Shown: positions 39,165-47,090 of the stretch, piece by piece
Position numbering within the stretch: position 1 is the first letter of the stretch
Layout of the letters: each line of letters opens with the position of its first letter
From: Fervidibacter sinensis
GTDB lineage: Bacteria > Armatimonadota > Fervidibacteria > Fervidibacterales > Fervidibacteraceae
Reading direction: 5' to 3' (one strand)
Assembly (NCBI GenBank): GCA_032161045.1
Contig: JAVHTH010000002.1
DNA: 64,000 bases
Program-made: the position numbers and the translations under genes
Notes under the pieces: generated by a model
What the model saw: only the letters and a program-made list of their open reading frames with translations
The model's database searches: none
Told to the model about the DNA's origin: nothing

Positions 39165-40211
39165 ATGACGGAAAGGAGAGCAAGGATTGGGTTTGTAGGT
39201 TGTGGCGCACATGCGACTTCGGTGCTCTATCCTGCACTTCGCACAATCCCCGAAGTTGAACTTGTTGCCGTTTGCGACCTCAAGGAAGAACTTGCAAAGC
39301 GAAACGCTCGCTTGTTCGGTGCACTTCGTTGGTATACCGATGTGAGGGACATGCTTGAGGAAGAGGACCTTGACGGAGTCATCATTGTTGGGTCACCGCA
39401 AATGCACACTGAAGTTGGGAAAATTTGCTTGGATGCGGGAAAACCGATCCTCGTTGAAAAGCCCTCTGCAATTTCCTACCAAGAAGCCCTTTCGCTGGCT
39501 CGTCACGCGGAAGAAAAAGGCTTGTGGGGAGCGGTCGCTTACATGAAGCGCTATGCCGTTGGCTATCGGATGGCTAAGCAAATTGCTGAGGGTCAAGAGT
39601 TTGGAGGCATCCATCTTCTCCAAATTGAGTTCTCCAACGGACCTTACCCTGCAATTTGGGGCATTGAAGACCCAGCGAAAGCATTTCTAATCGGTCAGGC
39701 TGTTCACCTTTTCAACCTCGCGAGGTTTTTCTGCGGCGAAGTTGCTGAAGTTTTTGCGAAACTTCACCGAGTGAGTGATACCGTTTTCGCTTACGCCATT
39801 GTCGGCGAATTTCAAAGCGGTGTCCCATTTGTCATGAACTTGAACTCGCTTGAAGCGAGAGATTGGAAAATCCGAGAAAGGCTTTGCTTGTCTGGGAACG
39901 GCTGCTACCTTGAGGTCATTGACATGCTCCATTTGCGTTATCGCCCAAAGGAATTGCTGCTCCCCGAATTTAGGGTTGGTGGCAGGACGCAATTGCTGAC
40001 ATGGACACCTGAGTGGACGGAGATTTTGGCGACCAAGGCAGAAGGAACTTTCGGTTACCGAGGAGAAATTGAAGCGTTTGCAAAAGCGTGCTTGGGAGAT
40101 GGGAAACCAGCAAGCACTCTTTGGGACGGCGCAAAGGATTTGCAAGTCGCCGAGGCTGTTTGGGAAAGCGCAAACACCGGAAAGCCGGTTACCCTCCAAG
40201 CCATCTCCTGA
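39165..40211 (+). CDS. Gfo/Idh/MocA family oxidoreductase
   Basis: NAD(P)-dependent sugar oxidoreductase of 348 residues. The N-terminal Rossmann fold starts RIGFVGCGAHATSVLYPAL, then VAVCDL and the family motif ILVEKPSAIS with catalytic Lys. The C-terminal alpha/beta domain has IGQAVHLFNLARFFCGEV. The ATG has GGGAAGGAGAG upstream, 30 bp after the GH42-like gene, so they are cotranscribed. Substrate is not determined. Confidence 0.9.
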   Translation: MTERRARIGFVGCGAHATSVLYPALRTIPEVELVAVCDLKEELAKRNARLFGALRWYTDVRDMLEEEDLDGVIIVGSPQMHTEVGKICLDAGKPILVEKPSAISYQEALSLARHAEEKGLWGAVAYMKRYAVGYRMAKQIAEGQEFGGIHLLQIEFSNGPYPAIWGIEDPAKAFLIGQAVHLFNLARFFCGEVAEVFAKLHRVSDTVFAYAIVGEFQSGVPFVMNLNSLEARDWKIRERLCLSGNGCYLEVIDMLHLRYRPKELLLPEFRVGGRTQLLTWTPEWTEILATKAEGTFGYRGEIEAFAKACLGDGKPASTLWDGAKDLQVAEAVWESANTGKPVTLQAIS

Positions 40212-40256
40212 ACCTAAAATGAGGTTGGTGGGCTCTGAGAAACCTATGTGACACGG

Positions 40257-40290
40257 GAGGGCGAGGCTCCCGCCGAGCCTAAAATTTGAA
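40257..40290. repeat. Hairpin repeat copy
   Basis: Arms GGCGAGG (40260-40266) and CCGAGCC (40273-40279), loop CTCCCG, followed by TAAAATTTGAA. It lies between convergent genes. Confidence 0.6.
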
Positions 40291-40307
40291 GGATCGTGTT
40301 TCTGCTG

Positions 40308-41306
40308 TCAATCAACTCCCACATCCCGCCAATCAAGCAAAATACCAACTGCAGACGCTTCACCGCTCACCAACAACTCGTAAGCCTTCGTGGCTTCTGT
40401 GCTGCTGAATTTGTGAGTGATGAGAGGCGAAACTTGCAGACGGCGAGCGGCAAGGAGTTTGAGCGCCAAGGTTTGGTCATCTTTCGCTGTCCAAAATCCG
40501 CGCGACGAGTCAACTCGTGGGCGAACGGATTCATGAGCGCCGATGATTATGAGACCTTTGCGATGGACATCGGAGTAAAAATTCACCGACTTCGTCTCAC
40601 CCCTTGTGCTTCCAAGCAAAATCACCCGCCCCATCTGGCGAGCCAACTTGAAAGCGAGTGGAATCGCTTCAGGGCTTCCCGTTGCTTCAATGACGACATG
40701 GGCACCATCCTCAGTCAATTCGTCAATGCGAGTGAATAGATTCTCGTCAACCAACAAAACGAAATCAGCACCGACCTTGCAGGCAAACTCCAAACGAACT
40801 TCTGTCAAGTCAACGCTCACAACGGGGAAGCCGCCGCTGAGTTTTGCCAATTGCAAAGCAAGCAAGCCTATAAGCCCCGCTCCTAACACGACGACACTTT
40901 CGCCCAACTCAATTTGAGCCTTCCGCACACCTTGCATAGCAATGGCGATGAGGCGAGAAAAGACAGCCTCTTCGTCGGGGACTTCAGATGGAACAAGCAG
41001 TAGCGAATCCTCCTCAACCACAGCATGGGCAGCGTGTTTCCCAGCCCAAGTAACACGGTCACCGACTTTAAACCGTTGAACTTGCTTCCCAACTTCCAAA
41101 ACTTGCCCGACAGCACAATAGCCGGGATATTGGGGGAAATTTGCGGGAGTGTTTGGTAGGTGAAGCAAAAACGCCCTTTCGGTTCCGGGACTGATAAGGG
41201 TGAAGTGTGTTTTAACCAAAACTTGCTTGTCGCCAATTTCTGGCACTTCCCATTCTTCAACCTTGACGACACCCGGTTCAGTCCAAACGACGCGCAGGCT
41301 TCGCAT
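40308..41306 (-). CDS. Medium-chain zinc-type alcohol dehydrogenase family protein
   Basis: MDR dehydrogenase/reductase of 332 residues, threonine/polyol-dehydrogenase-like. The GroES-like domain includes ISPGTERAFL and YPGYCAVGQVLEVG, and the cofactor motif is VVVLGAGLIGLLALQLAK near 145. The usual catalytic Cys and GHE metal triad are absent from the first domain, as in the zinc-poor subgroup that begins SPGTE. ATG 41306 has AGGTGAC 5 nt upstream. It starts 10 bp after the sulfatase stop, so it is in the sulfatase operon. Confidence 0.85.
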   Translation of the reverse strand: MRSLRVVWTEPGVVKVEEWEVPEIGDKQVLVKTHFTLISPGTERAFLLHLPNTPANFPQYPGYCAVGQVLEVGKQVQRFKVGDRVTWAGKHAAHAVVEEDSLLLVPSEVPDEEAVFSRLIAIAMQGVRKAQIELGESVVVLGAGLIGLLALQLAKLSGGFPVVSVDLTEVRLEFACKVGADFVLLVDENLFTRIDELTEDGAHVVIEATGSPEAIPLAFKLARQMGRVILLGSTRGETKSVNFYSDVHRKGLIIIGAHESVRPRVDSSRGFWTAKDDQTLALKLLAARRLQVSPLITHKFSSTEATKAYELLVSGEASAVGILLDWRDVGVD

Positions 41307-41316
41307 TGGTGTCACC

Positions 41317-42732
41317 TCAATCCAAATCGCCGACCTCCGCTTTCAATTTTGTCAAGAGTGCCTTCAACTTCGTCACAACACCCGCATATGTCGGGTCGTT
41401 GTAAAGGTTGCGAATTTCGTGAGGGTCAACTTGCAAATCAAAAAGTTCCCACTCGTCCGTTGTTGGATAGTGGACGAGTTTATATCGCTCAGTGCGGACG
41501 CCATAGTGAGGCAAAACTCGGTGAGGTTGTGGGTATTCGTAGTAGCGGTAATAGAACGCAACCCGCCAATCTTTTGGCGCTTTACCTTGCAGCAATGGTC
41601 GCAAACTGCGCCCTTGCATTTCGTCGGGAATTTCAACCCCAGCGAAATCCAAAATCGTCGGCGCAAAGTCAATGTTAAGCACTATGTGCTCGTCAATTTT
41701 ACTTGCGGGGACTTCACGCGGATATCGCACTAACAACGGCACGCGAATGGAAGGGTCGTCCATGAACCGCTTGTCATACCAACCATGTTCGCCCAAGAAA
41801 AAGCCGTTGTCGGATGTGTAAATGACGAGAGTGTCGTCAAGCACACCTAAGCGCTGCAGACAATCCAGCAAAACGCCAATGCTTTCGTCCACTGCCACAA
41901 CGCAACGCAGGTAATCCTTAATGAACCGTTGATAGTTCCAACGCTTTCGCTCTTCAGGCGAAAGGTTTGGTGGAATCTCTTTTGCGTAGTCAGGCATATC
42001 GGCGATGCGCATGTCAGCGTGAGCAGCAGCGCTGGCTCGTTGACGATAATCGTCATTAAAACTTGCAGGCACTGGGATTTCTCGGCCGGCAAACAATTGC
42101 TGGTGGCGTGGTGCTGGAGTCCAAGGGCGGTGTGGCGCTTTGTGGTGGCAGAGAAGGCAAAAGGGTTGCGAGCGAAATTCTCTGTGCCATCTCTCCAGCC
42201 AAGCGATGCACATTTCGGTAATGATGCCGGTGACATAACCTTGTCGCTTAATGCGCTTGCCTTGCTCAATGAACACGGGATCGTTGTAAACCCCTTGTCC
42301 CGGCAAGATGCACCAGTCGTCAAAGCCTTCAGGGTCAGATTGCAAATGCCATTTGCCAAAAAGTGCTGTGCGGTAGCCTGCTCGTTGGAGCAATTTTGGA
42401 AAAGTAGTTTGTTTTGGGTCAAAACGGGTCGCATTGTCTTTGACACCGTGCAAGTGAGCGTATTTGCCTGTCAAGATGGTCGCTCGGCTCGGTGCACACA
42501 ACGCATTAGTTACGAAAGCGTTGCGAAATAGCATCCCCTCACGAGCAATTCTGTCAAGATTGGGAGTTTGGATGACGCCACGCAGGTGGCTGTTCAGCAA
42601 ATCGGCGTAGCAACTGATGGCGGTCGCCGCATGGTCGTCGGACATGAAAAACAAGATGTTGGGGCGTTGAGGTTTGAATAATGGCGTCAATGCGAAACCT
42701 CCGATTTTCCGCAGAAACTCTCGCCGTTTCAT
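41317..42732 (-). CDS. Tat-exported Cys-type sulfatase
   Basis: Sulfate-ester hydrolase of 471 residues. Starts MKRREFLRKIGGFALTPLF, a Tat signal. The metal site begins NILFFMSDDHAAT. The formylglycine site is ALCAPSRATILTGKY with Cys79, a C-x-P-S-R Cys-type site that needs post-translational conversion. TSDNGFFLGEHGWYDK and DLQVDPHEIRNL are further sulfatase blocks. ATG 42732 has GGTGGGG. A Cys-type maturase (anSME) is encoded in the same run. Sulfated polysaccharide is the likely target; exact substrate unknown. Confidence 0.92.
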   Translation of the reverse strand: MKRREFLRKIGGFALTPLFKPQRPNILFFMSDDHAATAISCYADLLNSHLRGVIQTPNLDRIAREGMLFRNAFVTNALCAPSRATILTGKYAHLHGVKDNATRFDPKQTTFPKLLQRAGYRTALFGKWHLQSDPEGFDDWCILPGQGVYNDPVFIEQGKRIKRQGYVTGIITEMCIAWLERWHREFRSQPFCLLCHHKAPHRPWTPAPRHQQLFAGREIPVPASFNDDYRQRASAAAHADMRIADMPDYAKEIPPNLSPEERKRWNYQRFIKDYLRCVVAVDESIGVLLDCLQRLGVLDDTLVIYTSDNGFFLGEHGWYDKRFMDDPSIRVPLLVRYPREVPASKIDEHIVLNIDFAPTILDFAGVEIPDEMQGRSLRPLLQGKAPKDWRVAFYYRYYEYPQPHRVLPHYGVRTERYKLVHYPTTDEWELFDLQVDPHEIRNLYNDPTYAGVVTKLKALLTKLKAEVGDLD

Positions 42733-42812
42733 AATCCCCACCGCCTTGACAATCAATAATCTTCGTTAGCACTGCCCCTTGTGGGCAATGGCAATTAATT
42801 TGCTCGCGATAT

Positions 42813-44264
42813 TCACTTGCGCGGAACTTGTTCCAGCAATCGCTTCATCTCCTTGACCACACCTGCGAACTTCGGGTCATTAGCGAGGTTGCGCCATTCG
42901 TTTGGGTCATTGGCGTGGTCGTAAAGTTCAGCGCCCAAACGCCCTTCGTCCCACTCGGTGTATCGCCATCTCTCGGTTCTCACCGAGATCCCTAATACTT
43001 TCCCCCGCCGAACGAAAGTAAATGCTGGCTTGTCCCACCTCGCTTTCGGGTCGTTGAGCAATGGCAGCAAACTTTTGCCCGACAATTGGTGCTTCGGCAT
43101 TGGCAGTTCACACAATTCGCAAAGTGTCGGGTAAATGTCAACGAACTCAACGGTTCGTTCGCAACTTTTGCCCCTGCCTTTGGCATTTGGGGCAGCAATG
43201 ATTAGTGGTGCACCCGCTGACTCTTCAAACAGTGTCATCTTCCGCCACAAGCCGCCATGCTCACCCAAGTGAAAGCCGTGATCACCCCAAAGGACGACAA
43301 CGGTTTCGTCCCAAAGTTTATGTTTGTCAAGGGCATTAAGTAAGACACCTACTTGCGCGTCCATGAAGGAAACACAGGCATAGTAGGCGCGAATCGCGAG
43401 CCGCTTTTCATCATCGGTCATCTTTTGCTCCTCTGGACGAAGGGTCAAAGCGACCTTTGGGATGTCGGCGAGGTCATCTGGCGGAGTTTTTGGCAACGGC
43501 ATTTTTGCTGGGTCGTGCATATCAAAGTAGCGTTTTGGGGCAACCCAAGGAAGGTGTGGCTTGTGGAAGCCGACGGCGATGAAGAAAGGTTGACCTTTGC
43601 GATCCTTCAAGTGTTCTTCCAAAATTTGCACAGCCCTTCGGGCGATCATCCCATCGGGTTCATCTGCATCGTCATTTTCAGTCGCCCGCCATTCTAATCT
43701 GCCAACTTGCTGTTGCTGTGGTGCTCCTGAACTGACGAGAATTGTTTTTGCCTCATCAATTTCAACCCGTTGCCGTCTGCGTTCTTGTTGCCGCTGCCTT
43801 TGTCGGGCGGCTCGTCTTGGCTCTTCTGAAATGTCCCAAGATGCTGGGTCGTCCATCCCGCCGTGATAGACCTTTCCGACACGCGCTGTAAAGTAGCCAT
43901 GCTGGCGAAAATGTTGTGGCAAAAAAGCGATGTCACCAATGTAAGTTCGCGGTGGCGTATTGTTGTCCATGATGCGAGTTTGTGTCGGATACAAACCGCT
44001 CAACAGCGAAGTGCGAGTTGGATTGCAAAGCGGGTATTGACAGTAAGCACGCCGAAAGATGACTCCTCGTTCCGCCAATCGGTCAATGTTCGGGGTTTTG
44101 GCAAATGGGTCGCCAAAGCACCCAAGCCTTCGGTTCAAATCATCAACGGCGATGAAAAGGACATTCAAGCGCTTAGCCTGCGTGCGCCCAAGGTTTGGAA
44201 AAAGTAAGGGTAGCATCGCCAATTCGCCTGCTCTCTTCAAAAACTCCCTTCGCCTCAGATCCAT
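42813..44264 (-). CDS. Tat-exported Cys-type sulfatase (iduronate-2-sulfatase-like)
   Basis: Sulfatase of 483 residues. Tat signal RRREFLKRAGELAMLPLLF. Metal site VLFIAVDDLNRRLGCFG, the FGly site PLCNPTRTSLLSG with Cys80 (C-x-P-T-R), WGDHGFHLGEHG and LYDHANDPNEWRNL. CNPTR with VDDLN is typical of the iduronate-2-sulfatase/S1_7 subgroup. An Arg-rich insertion (about 155-175) is unusual. It shares direction with the first sulfatase and the maturase upstream. ATG 44264. Confidence 0.92.
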   Translation of the reverse strand: MDLRRREFLKRAGELAMLPLLFPNLGRTQAKRLNVLFIAVDDLNRRLGCFGDPFAKTPNIDRLAERGVIFRRAYCQYPLCNPTRTSLLSGLYPTQTRIMDNNTPPRTYIGDIAFLPQHFRQHGYFTARVGKVYHGGMDDPASWDISEEPRRAARQRQRQQERRRQRVEIDEAKTILVSSGAPQQQQVGRLEWRATENDDADEPDGMIARRAVQILEEHLKDRKGQPFFIAVGFHKPHLPWVAPKRYFDMHDPAKMPLPKTPPDDLADIPKVALTLRPEEQKMTDDEKRLAIRAYYACVSFMDAQVGVLLNALDKHKLWDETVVVLWGDHGFHLGEHGGLWRKMTLFEESAGAPLIIAAPNAKGRGKSCERTVEFVDIYPTLCELCELPMPKHQLSGKSLLPLLNDPKARWDKPAFTFVRRGKVLGISVRTERWRYTEWDEGRLGAELYDHANDPNEWRNLANDPKFAGVVKEMKRLLEQVPRK

Positions 44265-44285
44265 CTCACTCGCCTCGCTTTGCCC

Positions 44286-45605
44286 TCACACTTTGTTCAT
44301 GCAGCACTTTTTGAACTTTCGCCCGCTCCCGCACGGGCAAGGGTCGTTCGGTCCGATTTTTCGTTTTGGCTGTTCTTTCTGACGCAAAACATCCATGATT
44401 AACCATGCAGGCTGACCCTGCCGAAGTAAATTCGCCATCAGACGCATGTAAGGGTCAATGTGGGTGAAAAAGCGCTTGTAGCCAGCGCAAAGGTAGTTCA
44501 AACCTTCTTCGCCATCGGGTGTTTTGATGAACCTGTCCTTTGGGCAACCACCATTGCAGGCGAACAAAACCGAACACTCTCGGCAGTATCGCGGGAGTTT
44601 GTCGTGTTTGTCAAGCCCAAACCTGCGCTGAAACGGTGAAGCCACCATTTGTGCCAGCGGGATTTCCATAATATTGCCCAAGTAAAATTCGGGGTAGACG
44701 AAATGGTCGCAAGAGAACAAGTCACCGTTATGCTCCATTGCTAAGCAGTTTCCGCAAGTTTTTGAGTGAACGCACAAATTCGGTTCAAAGCCAAGCCACG
44801 CTTCCAATGCCACTTCAAATTGCTGGACGAAAATTTTCCCGACATCGTTGCGAACCCACTCGTCAAAAATTGCGCACAAGAAATTGCCCCATTGCTCAGG
44901 ACGAACCGTCCATTCGGTCACGCCCCCTTCAGGCTTACGCTCAACCGCTGGGATGAACTGGATGAACTCAACGCCCTCGCTTTTGAAGAAACGGTAAACT
45001 CGCAGCGGGTGGTCTGCGTTGATGCGGTTGACGACGCAAAGGATGTTGAATTCAACGCCGTGCTTTTGCAGTAACTTGAGCGCTCGGTAAACTTTTTCAA
45101 AAGTCGGTTTGCCACCTTTGTCAACACGATAAGCATCGTGCAATTCCTTTGGTCCGTCCATACTCAACCCGACCAAAAAGTCGTGCTCTTTGAAAAATCG
45201 GCACCAATCGTCGTCAAGCAAAATGCCGTTGGTCTGAAACGAGTTCTTGATTTTCATGCCGGGCTTGCGATATTTTTGTTGCAACTCCACAGCCTTTCGG
45301 AAGAAGTCAAGCCCCATCAAAGTCGGTTCGCCGCCTTGCCAACCAAAATGGACCTCGCCAACTTGGTGCGCCTCAATGTATTGACGGGTGAATTCCTCAA
45401 GGACATCGTCGGGCATGTAAAAACTCGTGCCCTTCTCGTAAAGTCCTTCCTTGCGAAGATAGAAGCAGTAGGTGCAATCAAGGTTGCAAATTGGACCGCG
45501 TGGCTTGAGCATGACATGAAAAGCGGGAGGAAGGTGGGAAGGTCCATCCTCGCTTTGCTTCAGCATTGTCATCGGTATGAAATTACCGCGACGAATCATT
45601 GACAT
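44286..45605 (-). CDS. Anaerobic sulfatase-maturating radical SAM enzyme with SEC-C tail
   Basis: Radical-SAM enzyme of 439 residues that converts an active-site Cys to formylglycine in sulfatases (anSME). The SAM cluster motif is CNLDCTYCFYLRK, then FGWQGGEPTLMG and SMDGP. Extra cysteines in the C-terminal part (CVHSKTCGNC, CRECSVLFACNGGCP) form the two auxiliary clusters. The last about 20 residues are a SEC-C zinc motif PCPCGSGRKFKKCC, an addition seen in some but not all anSMEs and maybe a protein-docking site. ATG 45605 has GAGAGGGAGTG. It sits between sulfatase genes, so the target pairing is clear. Confidence 0.93.
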   Translation of the reverse strand: MSMIRRGNFIPMTMLKQSEDGPSHLPPAFHVMLKPRGPICNLDCTYCFYLRKEGLYEKGTSFYMPDDVLEEFTRQYIEAHQVGEVHFGWQGGEPTLMGLDFFRKAVELQQKYRKPGMKIKNSFQTNGILLDDDWCRFFKEHDFLVGLSMDGPKELHDAYRVDKGGKPTFEKVYRALKLLQKHGVEFNILCVVNRINADHPLRVYRFFKSEGVEFIQFIPAVERKPEGGVTEWTVRPEQWGNFLCAIFDEWVRNDVGKIFVQQFEVALEAWLGFEPNLCVHSKTCGNCLAMEHNGDLFSCDHFVYPEFYLGNIMEIPLAQMVASPFQRRFGLDKHDKLPRYCRECSVLFACNGGCPKDRFIKTPDGEEGLNYLCAGYKRFFTHIDPYMRLMANLLRQGQPAWLIMDVLRQKEQPKRKIGPNDPCPCGSGRKFKKCCMNKV

Positions 45606-45662
45606 TAGCGAGCACTCCCTCTCTTCTGGGCAATAAATCGGTCAAAGAACCTCATAACCTGT

Positions 45663-47039
45663 TTAATGCCGATACCACTCCTCAACTGGGCGGCGCAAGT
45701 CGTAATTGGGCAAAGGTTCGCCACCCGCATCTTCAATTATGCGCTCAAACAACTCCTGCACAATTTCTGGATGTTGGTCGGCAATGTTGCACTCCATCTG
45801 TGGGTCGGTTTGTAAGTCGTAAAGTTTCGGTTCAACGCCATCGTTTCTACAAATCAGCGCATGGCGGTCGTTGCGAACAAAAACGAAATTGTTGAACGCT
45901 GTCGTTATGTGAGTTCGCTTCGGTGGCTCCTTCCCTTCAAGCAAAACTGTTAAGTCAACTCCGTCCATAGGTTGTGGTGGCTCTATGCCCAAAGCGCCCA
46001 AGACCGTTGGAGCGACATCGTGAGTGGAAGCGAAATAATTGCTCGTTTGTCCAGCACCTTTGCTTTCCGGATGACGAATAAGAAACGGGATGTCAATGAG
46101 TTCTGGGTAAAGCGCCCAAGGAATTTTGCCCGTAACTCCGTGTTCGCCCAGTGAATGACCGTGATCGGAGATGACGATAACTAATGAGTTGTCAAGCAAC
46201 TTTAGGTCAGCGAGTTTGTTGACGAAGTGCCCAAACCATTTGTCAACCAGAGTCACCTCGCCGGCATAGTTGGCTCTCATCCGCTTCAATTGCTGCTCAG
46301 TCATCCAATCGCATTTGCCGTAAAGCGGCGTTATGATGTCTGCTTCATCTCGGTCGGGGTTATCGTAAAGGGCGACATATTGAGGTGGTGGGTCCCAAGG
46401 TTCGTGAGGGTCAAAACTATCAACGACGAGGAGAAAAGGTTGTTGACGCTGAAGGTGTTCAAGCAAGTCTATCGCCTCGCGGAAAACTTTCGGGGCAAAC
46501 CAATCTTCCTCGCTGCTGCGGTCGGCGGTGTTAGCGAGATATTGACGAAGCAATTGCTCAACGCCTGTGCCTTTGTATCGGTCTGGCAAATACCGTTGCA
46601 ATTTCTGTTCGTCGCACCGTGAAATCGGTTGATAGCGGTCACTCTCTTGTCCACGAACCCAACGCCAAACATCAAAGCCACGATGAAAGTTCATTGACGG
46701 CTTAAATTGGTGGTAAGTATCAGTGACGAACGCAGTCGTATAGCCTTTTTGCTTTAGAATTTCCGCCAAAGTCGCTTGCTCTTCAGGGATTCGCTGCCAA
46801 CCATAAATCCGAACAGTGTCACCCTTTTGTGGAACCCAATTGCGGAACGGAAAAGTGCGTTTGCCAGTGTGAATTGCCCGCCGGACGGGGATGGTAGGCA
46901 GGGATTCTGGATAGGCTCTCGTGAACTGCAGACTTTCGCGGGCAAACGCATCAAAGTTGGGAGTTTGAATCCAATTGTTGCCGTAGCAGCCCAAGTGGTC
47001 TTTCCGCAGCGTGTCCAAAATCACAACAATGACATTCAC
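45663..47039 (-). CDS. Sulfatase-fold hydrolase with Thr at the formylglycine position
   Basis: Alkaline-phosphatase-superfamily enzyme of about 458 residues. It starts NVIVVILDTLRKDHLGCYG with the metal Asp, and has VISDHGHSLGEHG and LYDLQTDPQMECNIAD. At the position of Cys/Ser in C-x-P-x-R the sequence is TIPVRRAIHTGK, with Thr49, so it cannot form formylglycine. Thr is a nucleophile in some phosphodiesterases of the superfamily, so a phosphate or other ester may be the substrate. No signal peptide is seen from GTG 47039 (GGGGTGG upstream); the open frame begins at ATG 47081. Confidence 0.88.
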   Translation of the reverse strand: MNVIVVILDTLRKDHLGCYGNNWIQTPNFDAFARESLQFTRAYPESLPTIPVRRAIHTGKRTFPFRNWVPQKGDTVRIYGWQRIPEEQATLAEILKQKGYTTAFVTDTYHQFKPSMNFHRGFDVWRWVRGQESDRYQPISRCDEQKLQRYLPDRYKGTGVEQLLRQYLANTADRSSEEDWFAPKVFREAIDLLEHLQRQQPFLLVVDSFDPHEPWDPPPQYVALYDNPDRDEADIITPLYGKCDWMTEQQLKRMRANYAGEVTLVDKWFGHFVNKLADLKLLDNSLVIVISDHGHSLGEHGVTGKIPWALYPELIDIPFLIRHPESKGAGQTSNYFASTHDVAPTVLGALGIEPPQPMDGVDLTVLLEGKEPPKRTHITTAFNNFVFVRNDRHALICRNDGVEPKLYDLQTDPQMECNIADQHPEIVQELFERIIEDAGGEPLPNYDLRRPVEEWYRH

Positions 47040-47090
47040 GACCGCCACCCCGCTTTCAAAGTTATCACTGTCCGTCCTCAAACTCCTGCT

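Noticed and set aside
41317..45605. SUMF1-like gene at 49657 as sulfatase activator
   Set aside because: It lacks the Cys pair, and the radical-SAM maturase in the locus explains activation.
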